DNA of 64,000 bases, from positions 1-64,000 of the forward strand of contig JAVBVS010000018.1 of assembly GCA_036677805.1 (NCBI GenBank), written 5' to 3'. This stretch comes from SIG78 sp036677805. Its GTDB lineage: Bacteria > Verrucomicrobiota > Lentisphaeria > Victivallales > Victivallaceae. Made by a program: the position numbers and the translations under genes. The notes beneath the pieces were generated by a model. That model was not told where the DNA came from and ran no database searches. It was given only the letters and a program-made list of their open reading frames with translations. Positions 18,293 through 25,314 of this stretch are shown in pieces (the stretch's first letter is position 1; every line of letters starts with the position of its first letter).

Positions 18293-18595
18293 CGGGGAAT
18301 CAGGTTATCCGGACCTCGCCCGGGCAGACCGCCGAAGGAGCGAAATCCGGAGCTGATAAAGCTGGAACTGGCGGACAATTCCGCTCGCAATGCAATTGAA
18401 GGGAAGTTCGGTCAATGCAAGCGCCGCCTGGGAATGAATCGGGTGATGGCAAAGCGCCGGGATTGTTCCGAAACCGCCATTGCAGTCACTATTCTTGCCG
18501 CCAACCTAATCCGTTGGTTCCAGGAGCCGGGATGGCTTTTAGTGTTCCGCTTTTTGACTTCGAGTTGCAGGATAAAAACACCAGAAGAATTGTAA
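18293..18595 (+). pseudogene. C-terminal tail of an IS5-family transposase
   Basis: The 100 residues after the epimerase fragment read GIRLSGPRPGRPPKERN, ARNAIEGKFGQCKRRLGMNR and SETAIAVTILAANLIRWF. This is the characteristic end of IS5-superfamily DDE transposases (GRPP, RNxxEGKFGxGKRxYGL). The catalytic core is gone. The fused open frame ends at 18595; the following 110 bases up to the next IS hold nothing I can name. Confidence 0.65.
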
Positions 18596-18707
18596 AAATA
18601 TCAAAGCGCGGCATAGACCTTCCGGTTCAGCAAGCTCTAATTGGAAAACAATCTATGGCAGGAGAAGAAAGTTGTTATAATCGACTCATCGATAAGTGTA
18701 TCGTTCA

Positions 18708-18728
18708 TTTAGAGTTTATCCCTAAATA
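18708..18728 (+). repeat. Left terminal inverted repeat of the IS427-like element
   Basis: These 21 bases match the reverse complement of 19601-19621 at 18 positions. They include the flanking TTTA. Confidence 0.7.
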
Positions 18729-19617
18729 GAAGTTGAAAATAAAAAATAATATGCCATATTATCCTATCAGATAATGGAGGCGAGTATGGCAACGGCAAAA
18801 GCCTGGGAAGTATCGGACGGCTTCTGGTCCAAAGTTGAACCTTTAATTCCCAAGGTCAAGCGGGATAATGACAAGGAATATCAACGCCGAAGAGGAGCCG
18901 GGCGCAAACCAATGGAGTCACGCAAGATATTTGAAGCAATCGTGTATGTCCTTCGTACCGGAATTCAATGGAAAGCCTTGCCGAAGGAATATGGCAGTTC
19001 GAGTAGTATCCACCGCTATTTTCGAAAATGGGAAACCGCCGGATTCTTTCTGAAACTCTGGAAGAAGGGACTTGCTGAGTATGATGACTTGGAAGGTATT
19101 GCGTGGTGCTGGCAAAGCATTGATGGGGCTATGACAAAAGCTCCAACGGCTCGTGAAACGGTAGGCCCCAACCCTACAGACAGGGAGAAAAAATGGAACG
19201 AAGCGACACATTCGCGTAGACGAACGTGGAGTCCTGTTGTCAATCGTCGTGACCGGAGCCAACAGGCATGATGTTACACAAGTTGAAGAAGTCTTGAAAA
19301 ATCGGGTTCGAAAACCGCGTGGAAAAACCAAGCAGAACCTCCGTGCCGACGCTGGTTATTCGGGAGAAAAATCAGAAGCGATCATGGAAAAGTATCGTTA
19401 CATTCCGCATATTCGCCCTCGTGGAGAAGAAAAATGGCGATTCAGCATGGATACAAGGCCAAGCGCTGGATAGTCGAAGTCACTCATTCATGGCTCAACC
19501 GTTTCCGAAAGCTACTGGTTCGCTATGAAAAGACAAACGCTTCATAGGAGGCATTGCTTCAACTGGCCGCAAGCATCATTGCATTTCGAAAAGTTGGGGT
19601 TATTTAGAGATAAGTTC
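18712..19617 (+). mobile_element. IS5-family (IS427-like) insertion sequence, 906 bp, degenerate
   Basis: The element is bounded by near-identical inverted ends and a candidate TA target duplication (18710-18711 and 19618-19619), which is usual for the IS427 group. It contains one transposase interrupted by two frameshifts and a stop. The boundary call depends on the TA assignment and may shift by a base or two. Confidence 0.7.
18786..19607 (+). pseudogene. IS427-like transposase with two frameshifts and a stop
   Basis: The first frame starts at ATG 18786 after GGAGGCG and encodes WEVSDGFWSKVEPLIP, GRKPMESRKIFEAIVYVLRTG, then WQSIDGAMTKAP (first catalytic Asp) and GPNPTDR. At an A6 run (19188-19193) the reading frame must shift to continue with GTKRHIRVDERGVLLSIVV and ADAGYSGEK (second Asp). 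At an A5 run (19430-19434) it must shift again to reach YKAKRWIVEVTHSWLNRFRKLL (DDE-region Glu). An in-frame TAG interrupts TNAS/EALLQLAASIIAF. The first site could be programmed frameshifting, known in this IS group, but the second shift and the stop show decay. Confidence 0.75.
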
Positions 19618-19621
19618 TAAA
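19601..19621 (-). repeat. Right terminal inverted repeat of the IS427-like element
   Basis: Reverse complement matches 18708-18728 at 18 of 21 positions. The transposase stop codon (19605-19607) lies inside it. Confidence 0.7.
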
Positions 19622-20067
19622 TTTTCAAAGTATTCCCATCATGTAGATTTTCTACTACGGTACCGATTCCCTTGATTCTTGTGACAGAATTTTTATGCCT
19701 CGACCGCAACCGATTGACGCCGCATTATCTCTGGGTACGAGAACAGCACCGGTCCTTGAACGCCCATTATCATGTCATACTGTTCTTCGACGGCAATGTC
19801 ATGCGTTACTTTCGCAAAGAGCGGGCGGAAGAACTCTGGCATCAGGCGCTGCAAAGCCAGGAAGATTACACCGGCAGCAAATCGGGCTTGATTGAAGTCT
19901 GTCCGGCAAGTTACCGGGGAGTTCCCATGAATCAGGGAATTTGTGTGCCGCGTTCCGATGGCGCGTTACAAAATTATGTCGGTGAGCTGGGACTGTATCT
20001 CGCCAAAACCTTCACCAAAGGTTCCGCTCCTTGCCGGGTAAGAGAATTCGGCTGCTCGTTGCTTTAA
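19621..20067 (+). pseudogene. Inovirus Gp2 / YagK-YfjJ-like fragment
   Basis: From a TTG at 19672 the frame gives 131 residues with YLWVREQHRSLNAHYHVILFFDG, resembling the YagK/YfjJ C-terminal domain (inovirus Gp2-like replication proteins; HxH-containing). The ending VREFGCSLL fits the normal end. The same frame is open back to the IS edge at 19621 with no start codon of good quality, so the N-terminus was probably removed when the IS inserted. It marks former phage or plasmid-like DNA. Confidence 0.5.
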
Positions 20068-20601
20068 GAAAGCTATGTTTGTGTAAAATTCAAAGTCAAA
20101 CCTTGAAATACACCAAAGGTGTGTGCAGCCGCCCAGGCAATCGCTCAAGCCCAACCCGGCTTGAGTGACGCCAACTGGTAGTTTTTCATTCTGTTTTGAA
20201 GGCTTTTTCGCCGGTGAAAACAGGGGGGCTGACCTATTGGTCAGGAGTGCGATTTTTACCGAAAAATTCGGGAAAAATCATCGAGAATTTCGGGTGGTTT
20301 TTGACCCAATTTCAGAGAATTTTGCAGAATGCCGCAATGCCGAAAATCACGTTTTTCAGGAACAATCAAGAGTGGCAAGACAAGGGGCGTCATGGCTTGC
20401 AACGTTGTGGGAGCGATCAAAAAAGCCCGCTATATAGAACGACGATTTTCTTCATCCGGACCCGGACTTTTGAGGGTAAAGTCCGGATAAAGCCGGTCCG
20501 GGAGACAGGGTATTTTGTCCGAGTGGATGGCGAAAAATACCGCATGGACGGCGATCTTATCCGACTGAAGAGGCCAGTGCTCCGGATCAAATCCGAATTT
20601 T
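20068..20601. other. Hairpin-rich non-coding stretch between Gp2-like fragment and integrase
   Basis: No convincing gene is present in these 534 bp; an open frame at 20196-20633 has no ribosome site, no recognisable family and overlaps the integrase end. Four perfect small hairpins stand out: ACACC/GGTGT at 20110-20122, CTCAAGCC/GGCTTGAG at 20144-20165, TGACC/GGTCA at 20230-20243 and CCGGACTTT/AAAGTCCGG at 20462-20486. Such clusters occur at single-strand or rolling-circle replication origins and at recombination sites, but none is proven here. The last stem could also end integrase transcription imperfectly. Confidence 0.4.
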
Positions 20602-21903
20602 TCAGCGCAAGGCCGACTCAATGGCACGAATGATGTCGTTTTTCTCCGGCAAAGCGTCAATCACGGCCAGGGCCGCGGCGATCTTTTCCTCCGCCGATTT
20701 TTCCCCGATCGGAGTCCCGAACAGCTGCCGCATCGCTTTTTCCTGCGCCTCATTGCCGATATGGGTATAGTACTTGTCCACGATGTCGGAATCGGCTCCG
20801 AGAATCGACGTCACCACCGCCTTAGGGACACCCGCTTCCGCACAGTGACTGGCGAAGCTGTGACGCAGACTGTGGAAGCCGTAAACCGTAACCTTCTTCT
20901 TGCGACCCGGCACCGTCACCGAAGGTTCCAGACCGATCCGGCGGATCACCCGCAGCACGTCGATGTTGACCAGATTGTTGCCGACATTCTTCCCGTTGGC
21001 ATCAACTTTGTTGTAGCGCTCCGCCACGTTCGGGCAGACGAAATCATTCACCCGCCACGCCAACGCCTGTTCCAGTCCCGCCAGCAGCTGCGACGCGATC
21101 GGAATCGTCACCTCCTTGCCGGTCTTGAACTGCTTTACCCAGATGCGCTTCAAATCAAAGTTGATCCGGTCCCAGCGCAGCATCACACAGTCCTTCAGCC
21201 GTTGGCCGGTGAACATCCCCAGCAGATAGATCATTCTGATCTCGCTTTTATTTAAAAGCTTCAGCTTCGGATCGTCGAGGGTGGCCAGCAGCGCTTCCTC
21301 CTGCTCCCGGGAGAAGGAACGTCTGCCGGTGGTCAGCGACTGTTCTTCCCGTTCCTTGCGCTGCAAGGCCGGCGACTGAAAAGGATTTTTGCCTTCCCGG
21401 TAGTCCTCAAGGGTACGGAAGATTTTCGCCAGCCGTTTGATCTTGCGGTTATGGGTGGAGACGGAAATCGGCTGATTGCGCAGATAGGCGGCATAGTGTT
21501 CGGCATGAGTGTTCTCCACCTCCTGAAACTCCAGTTGCGGCTGGTTCAGGAAGGCGACGAACTCCAGAAAGGTCGAGCGGTAGGAAAGCTGTTCGCTCAC
21601 GGTAGCCGGAGTCGCCCGGTTGGGATGTTTGGCGTAATAGTCCCAGGCATCGCTCAAGAGAATGCTCTGGCGTTTGGTCGCCAGCTTGCGGGCTACCTTG
21701 ACATGAGCCGAGATCACCTCGAGATCGGTCGCTTGCAAGGTCGGTTGAAGTTCTTTGGCCTTTTTGAGCGCCATTTCGCGATTGGCGGTCTTGAGGCTGA
21801 CTGCCTTGCGCTGCCCATTGATCTGATAACGGAAGTACCAGATCCCGCCATCCTGCTTCCGGTACACCGTCCCGAGGTCGAGTTTGATCGTCTGCCCATT
21901 CAT
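20602..21903 (-). CDS. Tyrosine recombinase / integrase
   Basis: A 433-residue phage-type integrase. It has an N-terminal arm-binding region (WYFRYQINGQRK), a SAM-like core-binding domain (about 80-180) and a C-terminal catalytic domain with R235 (TGQRLKDCV), a beta-hairpin lysine around 260-263, HSLRH at 344-348 and the nucleophile Tyr379 in KYYTHIG; Asp371 replaces the usual second His/Trp-region residue. A strong GGGAGGGG precedes the ATG. The gene starts only 113 bp from the tmRNA 3' end, the usual position for an integrase whose element entered ssrA. It appears intact. Confidence 0.9.
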   Translation of the reverse strand: MNGQTIKLDLGTVYRKQDGGIWYFRYQINGQRKAVSLKTANREMALKKAKELQPTLQATDLEVISAHVKVARKLATKRQSILLSDAWDYYAKHPNRATPATVSEQLSYRSTFLEFVAFLNQPQLEFQEVENTHAEHYAAYLRNQPISVSTHNRKIKRLAKIFRTLEDYREGKNPFQSPALQRKEREEQSLTTGRRSFSREQEEALLATLDDPKLKLLNKSEIRMIYLLGMFTGQRLKDCVMLRWDRINFDLKRIWVKQFKTGKEVTIPIASQLLAGLEQALAWRVNDFVCPNVAERYNKVDANGKNVGNNLVNIDVLRVIRRIGLEPSVTVPGRKKKVTVYGFHSLRHSFASHCAEAGVPKAVVTSILGADSDIVDKYYTHIGNEAQEKAMRQLFGTPIGEKSAEEKIAAALAVIDALPEKNDIIRAIESALR

Positions 21904-21968
21904 CGTTCACCCCTCCCTGAAAAATATCGATTCCGACTCAATATACTTCCGTCAGGGCAAAATGAAAG

Positions 21969-22006
21969 CCGCAAATGGTACTAAATGGCACCTTTTACGG
22001 TTTTTT
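21969..22006 (+). terminator. Hairpin with T-run between integrase and ssrA
   Basis: CCGCAAATGGT (21969-21979) pairs with ACCTTTTACGG (21990-22000) at ten of eleven positions, and six Ts follow on the plus strand. No plus-strand gene now feeds it. It also forms on the minus strand just after ssrA, where only a weak T-tract follows. Confidence 0.4.
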
Positions 22007-22016
22007 GAGCTTAAAA

Positions 22017-22376
22017 TGGTGGAGGTGGGGGGAGTCGAACCCCCGTCTTGGTCAACTCTGAGACCAATGTCTACATGCTTAGCCGGCATTTAAGGGTTTT
22101 TCGTCTTTTCCGCTACGCCACCCGGCTCAGCCGCGGTCCGGACTATTCCTTCCTGTAAATCTTATTCACGGCCAAAGGTCGCTGCCGCAAACCAGGGCGC
22201 TGAATGACGCCTGTTTCCCTTAGCACCCGTCGGGGGACAGACGTGGCCGTCAATTAAGCAGCCAGTGCGTACTCTTCGTTCGCAATTATGTTTTTGATCG
22301 ATGATTTACGAGGCCAACGATCGTCCTCGGCATGCAATTCGTCCCGAACTTTGCCAATCGAATCCGGTACACCCCC
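22017..22376 (-). ncRNA. ssrA: tmRNA (transfer-messenger RNA)
   Basis: A 360-nt RNA that rescues stalled ribosomes. The 5' end GGGGGUG pairs with CACCUCC before the encoded ACCA at the 3' end (one G-U pair), and the T-arm GGGGGTTCGACTCCCCC lies just before the 3' acceptor strand. The tag frame (22283 down to 22254) encodes ANEEYALAA then TAA, so proteins would receive A-ANEEYALAA, ending in the usual LAA degradation signal. It is a single-piece molecule. The 3' end is next to an integrase gene. Confidence 0.93.
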
Positions 22377-22396
22377 TCCTTTTCAAAACCGTGTGT

Positions 22397-22424
22397 AATA
22401 TAGCATGGAGAATCGGTTTTACAA
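22397..22424 (-). promoter_or_regulatory. Promoter of ssrA
   Basis: On the minus strand a -35 TTGTAA (22424-22419) and a -10 TATATT (22402-22397) are separated by 16 bp, about 20 bp upstream of the mature 5' end, leaving a short leader for RNase P trimming. Confidence 0.6.
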
Positions 22425-22482
22425 ATTTTTCAACCCATAATTTTCCCAAAAGCCAGTCCGCATCACGCCCGCTGCCGCAATC

Positions 22483-23565
22483 TCACGTGCACCAATCCGG
22501 TTCCAGCACCCGGATTTTCGGAATCTCCGCCGGATGCAGCAGCAGTCTTACCGCCACCGGTGGAATCCGATGTTCAAACTGAATCACCGGAAAAGCCGGG
22601 TTCCTTACCGCCTGATATGGCACCAGATGGGTCATCACCACTTTGACTGTTTCCGGCAACCGCATCGTATCATGATTGAAAATCCGGTATTCCTCGCACA
22701 AATGCTGCAAATCGGCACTGTACAGCAAACCGTCGAATTTCGTCTTTTTGTGCCAGCCATGCAGAAATCGTCCCAGTTCTTCAAAGGTCGTCACCCGTTC
22801 GAAAACCCTGCCGCTGTCCAGCAGCAGCGGTTCGCTGTCGCAAAATGCCGCCAGTCCTTTGCGGTAGCCCTGCTGAATTTGTGTGTTTCTGGCATAGTGC
22901 AGCGGCGCCAGACAGGCGATTCTGCGGCAGCCGCAATCCGCCAGCCGGGCTACGGCCCGATAATAGAGCATTTCGATGTCGGGCGTCAGAAAACTTACAT
23001 TCGGCGGCGCTTCCAGATACCACTTCCGTACTTTTTCCAGACGGAAGTCGTGCATCCTGATGAACAGAATCCGCGCTCCGGTGCGAATCAGCCGCGGCAT
23101 CAGCGGCATGAACCAGTCGCCATAGACGATCACCCGGCTCGACGGTCCCAGATGGGCCAGCAGCGCATCATCAATATCGTGCGGATCGTTGCTCGGCGAC
23201 ACCGGAATCAACTCCAGCATGCAGCCGGTTTCCCGGCATTCGCGTTGCAGGTCCTGGACCATTTCGCGCACCAGATACCACATTACCCCGGACCGCTCCA
23301 ACGTCCGGCAGGCCAGCAGAAAAGTGATGGTTTTCCCGCTTGCGCCGGACTGGGCGACGCTCCAAGTACCATGCTTGCGCTGCCGTTGGATCAGTCCGTC
23401 GGCTTCCAGAAATTCCAATGCCTGACGTACCGTCGAACGCGCCGCGCCAAATTCTTCGGCCAATTTCCGCTCCGACGGCAGACGCATGCTCGCTTCCGGC
23501 GGACCGCAGCGGATCCGGTTCAACAGTGTAGCGTGAATCCAGCGGGCTTTGACATTGGGACGCAT
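22483..23565 (-). CDS. GntR-family regulator with LacI-like sensor domain
   Basis: A 360-residue regulator: an N-terminal GntR winged helix (RLPSERKLAEEFGAARSTVRQALEFLEADGLI, about 27-60) and a periplasmic-binding-protein-like effector domain (an ITFLLACRTLE strand, CGCRRIACLAPLHYARN, KFDGLLYSADLQHL). This architecture resembles AraR-type repressors that respond to sugars. The ATG at 23565 has AGGAG eight bases upstream. Two TACCA/TGGTA palindromes lie in the divergent gap, one next to its own start, so it probably represses itself and the 23727-26667 genes until an effector binds. Confidence 0.85.
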   Translation of the reverse strand: MRPNVKARWIHATLLNRIRCGPPEASMRLPSERKLAEEFGAARSTVRQALEFLEADGLIQRQRKHGTWSVAQSGASGKTITFLLACRTLERSGVMWYLVREMVQDLQRECRETGCMLELIPVSPSNDPHDIDDALLAHLGPSSRVIVYGDWFMPLMPRLIRTGARILFIRMHDFRLEKVRKWYLEAPPNVSFLTPDIEMLYYRAVARLADCGCRRIACLAPLHYARNTQIQQGYRKGLAAFCDSEPLLLDSGRVFERVTTFEELGRFLHGWHKKTKFDGLLYSADLQHLCEEYRIFNHDTMRLPETVKVVMTHLVPYQAVRNPAFPVIQFEHRIPPVAVRLLLHPAEIPKIRVLEPDWCT

Positions 23566-23585
23566 AAAAATACTCCTTATAATCA

Positions 23586-23611
23586 TACCAAATATAGCAT
23601 TTTTTATGGTA
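23586..23611. promoter_or_regulatory. Operator-like palindrome near the GntR gene start
   Basis: TACCA (23586-23590) and TGGTA (23607-23611) form inverted half-sites with AT-rich spacing (TACCAAATA, then TTTATGGTA). It lies just upstream of the GntR ribosome site, fitting autoregulation. Confidence 0.5.
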
Positions 23612-23672
23612 AAAACAAATTTTTCATACTGAATCTAAAAAAAATTGCAATTCAGACTTGAAAATAAAACCA

Positions 23673-23695
23673 TACCAAAAGTAAACTTTATGGTA
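23673..23695. promoter_or_regulatory. Operator-like palindrome upstream of the 23727 operon
   Basis: The 23-bp dyad TACCAAAAG, five bases, CTTTATGGTA has 5-bp perfect outer arms and further matching inner bases. It lies 32 bp before the start of the 23727 gene. Its CTTTTG/CATAAAG halves resemble those upstream of the pseudopilin at 9059-9081. Confidence 0.55.
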
Positions 23696-23726
23696 ATCGC
23701 CACTATGTCATGAAAAGGAGTATCGT

Positions 23727-24563
23727 ATGGCTGATCGTGGAAATCGTTTCTGGCTCTGGGGCTATGTTCTGGACACCATTCCCGGCACCGCTGCCTTTGT
23801 CGACGGACAGACGCATTGCAGTCTGGAAACCGCGGCCGATTATCTGGGATGCGACAACGTGTTGTGGATGAACTCACTGCATACCATGGATCAACCGCAA
23901 CCGGATCAATACCGCCATCTGGCCGGATTCCGGCAGGTCGTTTGCGGACTGACCCATCTCGAAACCAACGGGCCGGGCCACGGCGGTTGGGAGCTGCGCT
24001 ATGTCGAGTCAGCCCGCCAAATCAGCGAGTTTTCCCTGACCCATCCCAATGTGGCCGGGGCCATGCTCGACGATTTCCGCGCCGCGGGCGGTCCCAGCAG
24101 CGGCATGACGCCGGAAGCGCTGGGTCAGGTCTACCGTGCGCTCAAGGAACACAATCCCGCTTTGAAACTCTATGTGGTCATGTACCATATACGTCAGAAA
24201 GCAGAGGAGCTGCTGCCGTTCCAAGACTGTTTCGACGGTGCGAGCATCTGGTGCTGGAATTCAACCGATCATTTCTGGAACGCTCTCTATGAACATGAAA
24301 TACAGGATTTCCGGAAATTATTTCCGGACAAGGAACTGATTCAGGGGCAATTCCTGCACGCCTATGGTGACGGCGACGTTGCGCAGCCCATGGACCAGCT
24401 GGAATTGCAGTGCCGGAAAATCGCCGCGCAGATGGATAAAGGCGACATCGACGGCTGGTGCGTCATCCAGAACGGATTCTTCTGCCGTGCAAGCCACCGG
24501 AAACAGGCGGAAGCACTGCGCGACTACTGGAACTGGTATCGTAACACCCGGACCCGGCGCTGA
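23727..24563 (+). CDS. Unrecognised TIM-barrel-like protein in a GntR-controlled unit
   Basis: A 278-residue protein I cannot assign. It is Trp/His rich and predicted to be soluble; the pattern of short hydrophobic strands ending in acidic or aromatic residues (NVLWMNSLH, VVCGLTHLE, VAGAMLDDFRA, LKLYVVMYH, GASIWCWN, ELIQGQFLHAYGDG, GWCVIQNGFF) looks like a (beta/alpha)8 barrel of glycosidase or isomerase type. D130/D131 in MLDDF are candidate catalytic acids. AGGAG precedes the ATG. It is the first gene of a three-gene unit with a PIG-L deacetylase and an M24-fold protein, so it probably handles the same amide or sugar substrate (inference). Confidence 0.45.
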   Translation: MADRGNRFWLWGYVLDTIPGTAAFVDGQTHCSLETAADYLGCDNVLWMNSLHTMDQPQPDQYRHLAGFRQVVCGLTHLETNGPGHGGWELRYVESARQISEFSLTHPNVAGAMLDDFRAAGGPSSGMTPEALGQVYRALKEHNPALKLYVVMYHIRQKAEELLPFQDCFDGASIWCWNSTDHFWNALYEHEIQDFRKLFPDKELIQGQFLHAYGDGDVAQPMDQLELQCRKIAAQMDKGDIDGWCVIQNGFFCRASHRKQAEALRDYWNWYRNTRTRR

Positions 24564-24597
24564 ATCGGAACCGGTTTGAACCCGAGGAATCGAAATC

Positions 24598-25290
24598 ATG
24601 AAAATTCTGATCTTCTGCGCCCATCCCGACGATGAAGTCATCGGCATGGGCGGCACCATCCGCAAATTCGCCGACGCCGGAGCACAGATCCGGCTGGTGC
24701 ATTTTTCCGCCGGCAACGAAGGCTACTCCTCCGCGGCGGAAAAATCGGAAATCTGTGCCATCCGCGCCCGCGAAACCGCCGAGGTCTGCCGAATTCTGGG
24801 CATCGCCGAATATGTCAATCTGCAACAGAAGGATTGGAGCATTGAAGTTGATCACAGTACCTGCCGGGCGGTCATCGCCCAGATCCGGGAATTCCGGCCT
24901 GACGCGGTTTTCACCCACCGCCACGCCGATTATCACGATCACATGAATGTCCATCAGGCGGTGACCGAAGGATGGTTTCACGCGCCGCTGGCCTGCGCCA
25001 TGGAAGACGCCCCGGTGTGGCGGCCACTTCCGCTCTACGAATTTGAAGTCATTACGCTCTTCCCGCAGCCGGAGCTGATCGTCGATATCACCGCCGTCAT
25101 GGCAATCAAGCTCAAAGCCATGGCCGTGTACGCCTCCCAGACCGGGGTGGTCGGCGGCGCCATCCAGATGCTCGAAGGCCGAGCCCTGCTGCGCGGGCAG
25201 TCCATCGGCGTCCGCCATGGTGAAGCGCTGGTCCGTTCCGCCATGCGTCCGCGCGCCATCGCCGACATTCAAGCCCTTGTAAGCCTCTGA
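24598..25290 (+). CDS. PIG-L (LmbE-like) family zinc deacetylase
   Basis: A 230-residue protein with the family zinc motif AHPDDEVIGMGG (H9, D11, D12) and a second cluster FTHRHADYHDHMNVHQAV (about 101-118) that supplies the remaining histidine. Relatives remove N-acetyl groups from GlcNAc-linked lipids, bacillithiol or mycothiol precursors, or chito-oligosaccharides. GAGGA lies before the ATG and the gene follows the TIM-barrel-like gene by 34 bp. In this catabolic unit it more likely deacetylates an imported amino sugar than a thiol cofactor. That is inference. Confidence 0.8.
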   Translation: MKILIFCAHPDDEVIGMGGTIRKFADAGAQIRLVHFSAGNEGYSSAAEKSEICAIRARETAEVCRILGIAEYVNLQQKDWSIEVDHSTCRAVIAQIREFRPDAVFTHRHADYHDHMNVHQAVTEGWFHAPLACAMEDAPVWRPLPLYEFEVITLFPQPELIVDITAVMAIKLKAMAVYASQTGVVGGAIQMLEGRALLRGQSIGVRHGEALVRSAMRPRAIADIQALVSL

Positions 25291-25314
25291 AACATTATCC
25301 ATGAGTTTGTGAAT

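Noticed and set aside
20110..20486. A CRISPR array or integron attC series.
   Set aside because: The hairpins differ in sequence and spacing; there are no repeated units or spacers, and no cas gene is present in the window.
20196..20633. A 145-residue plus-strand open frame upstream of the integrase end.
   Set aside because: No ribosome site, no recognisable motif, and it runs through the hairpins into the integrase 3' end on the opposite strand.
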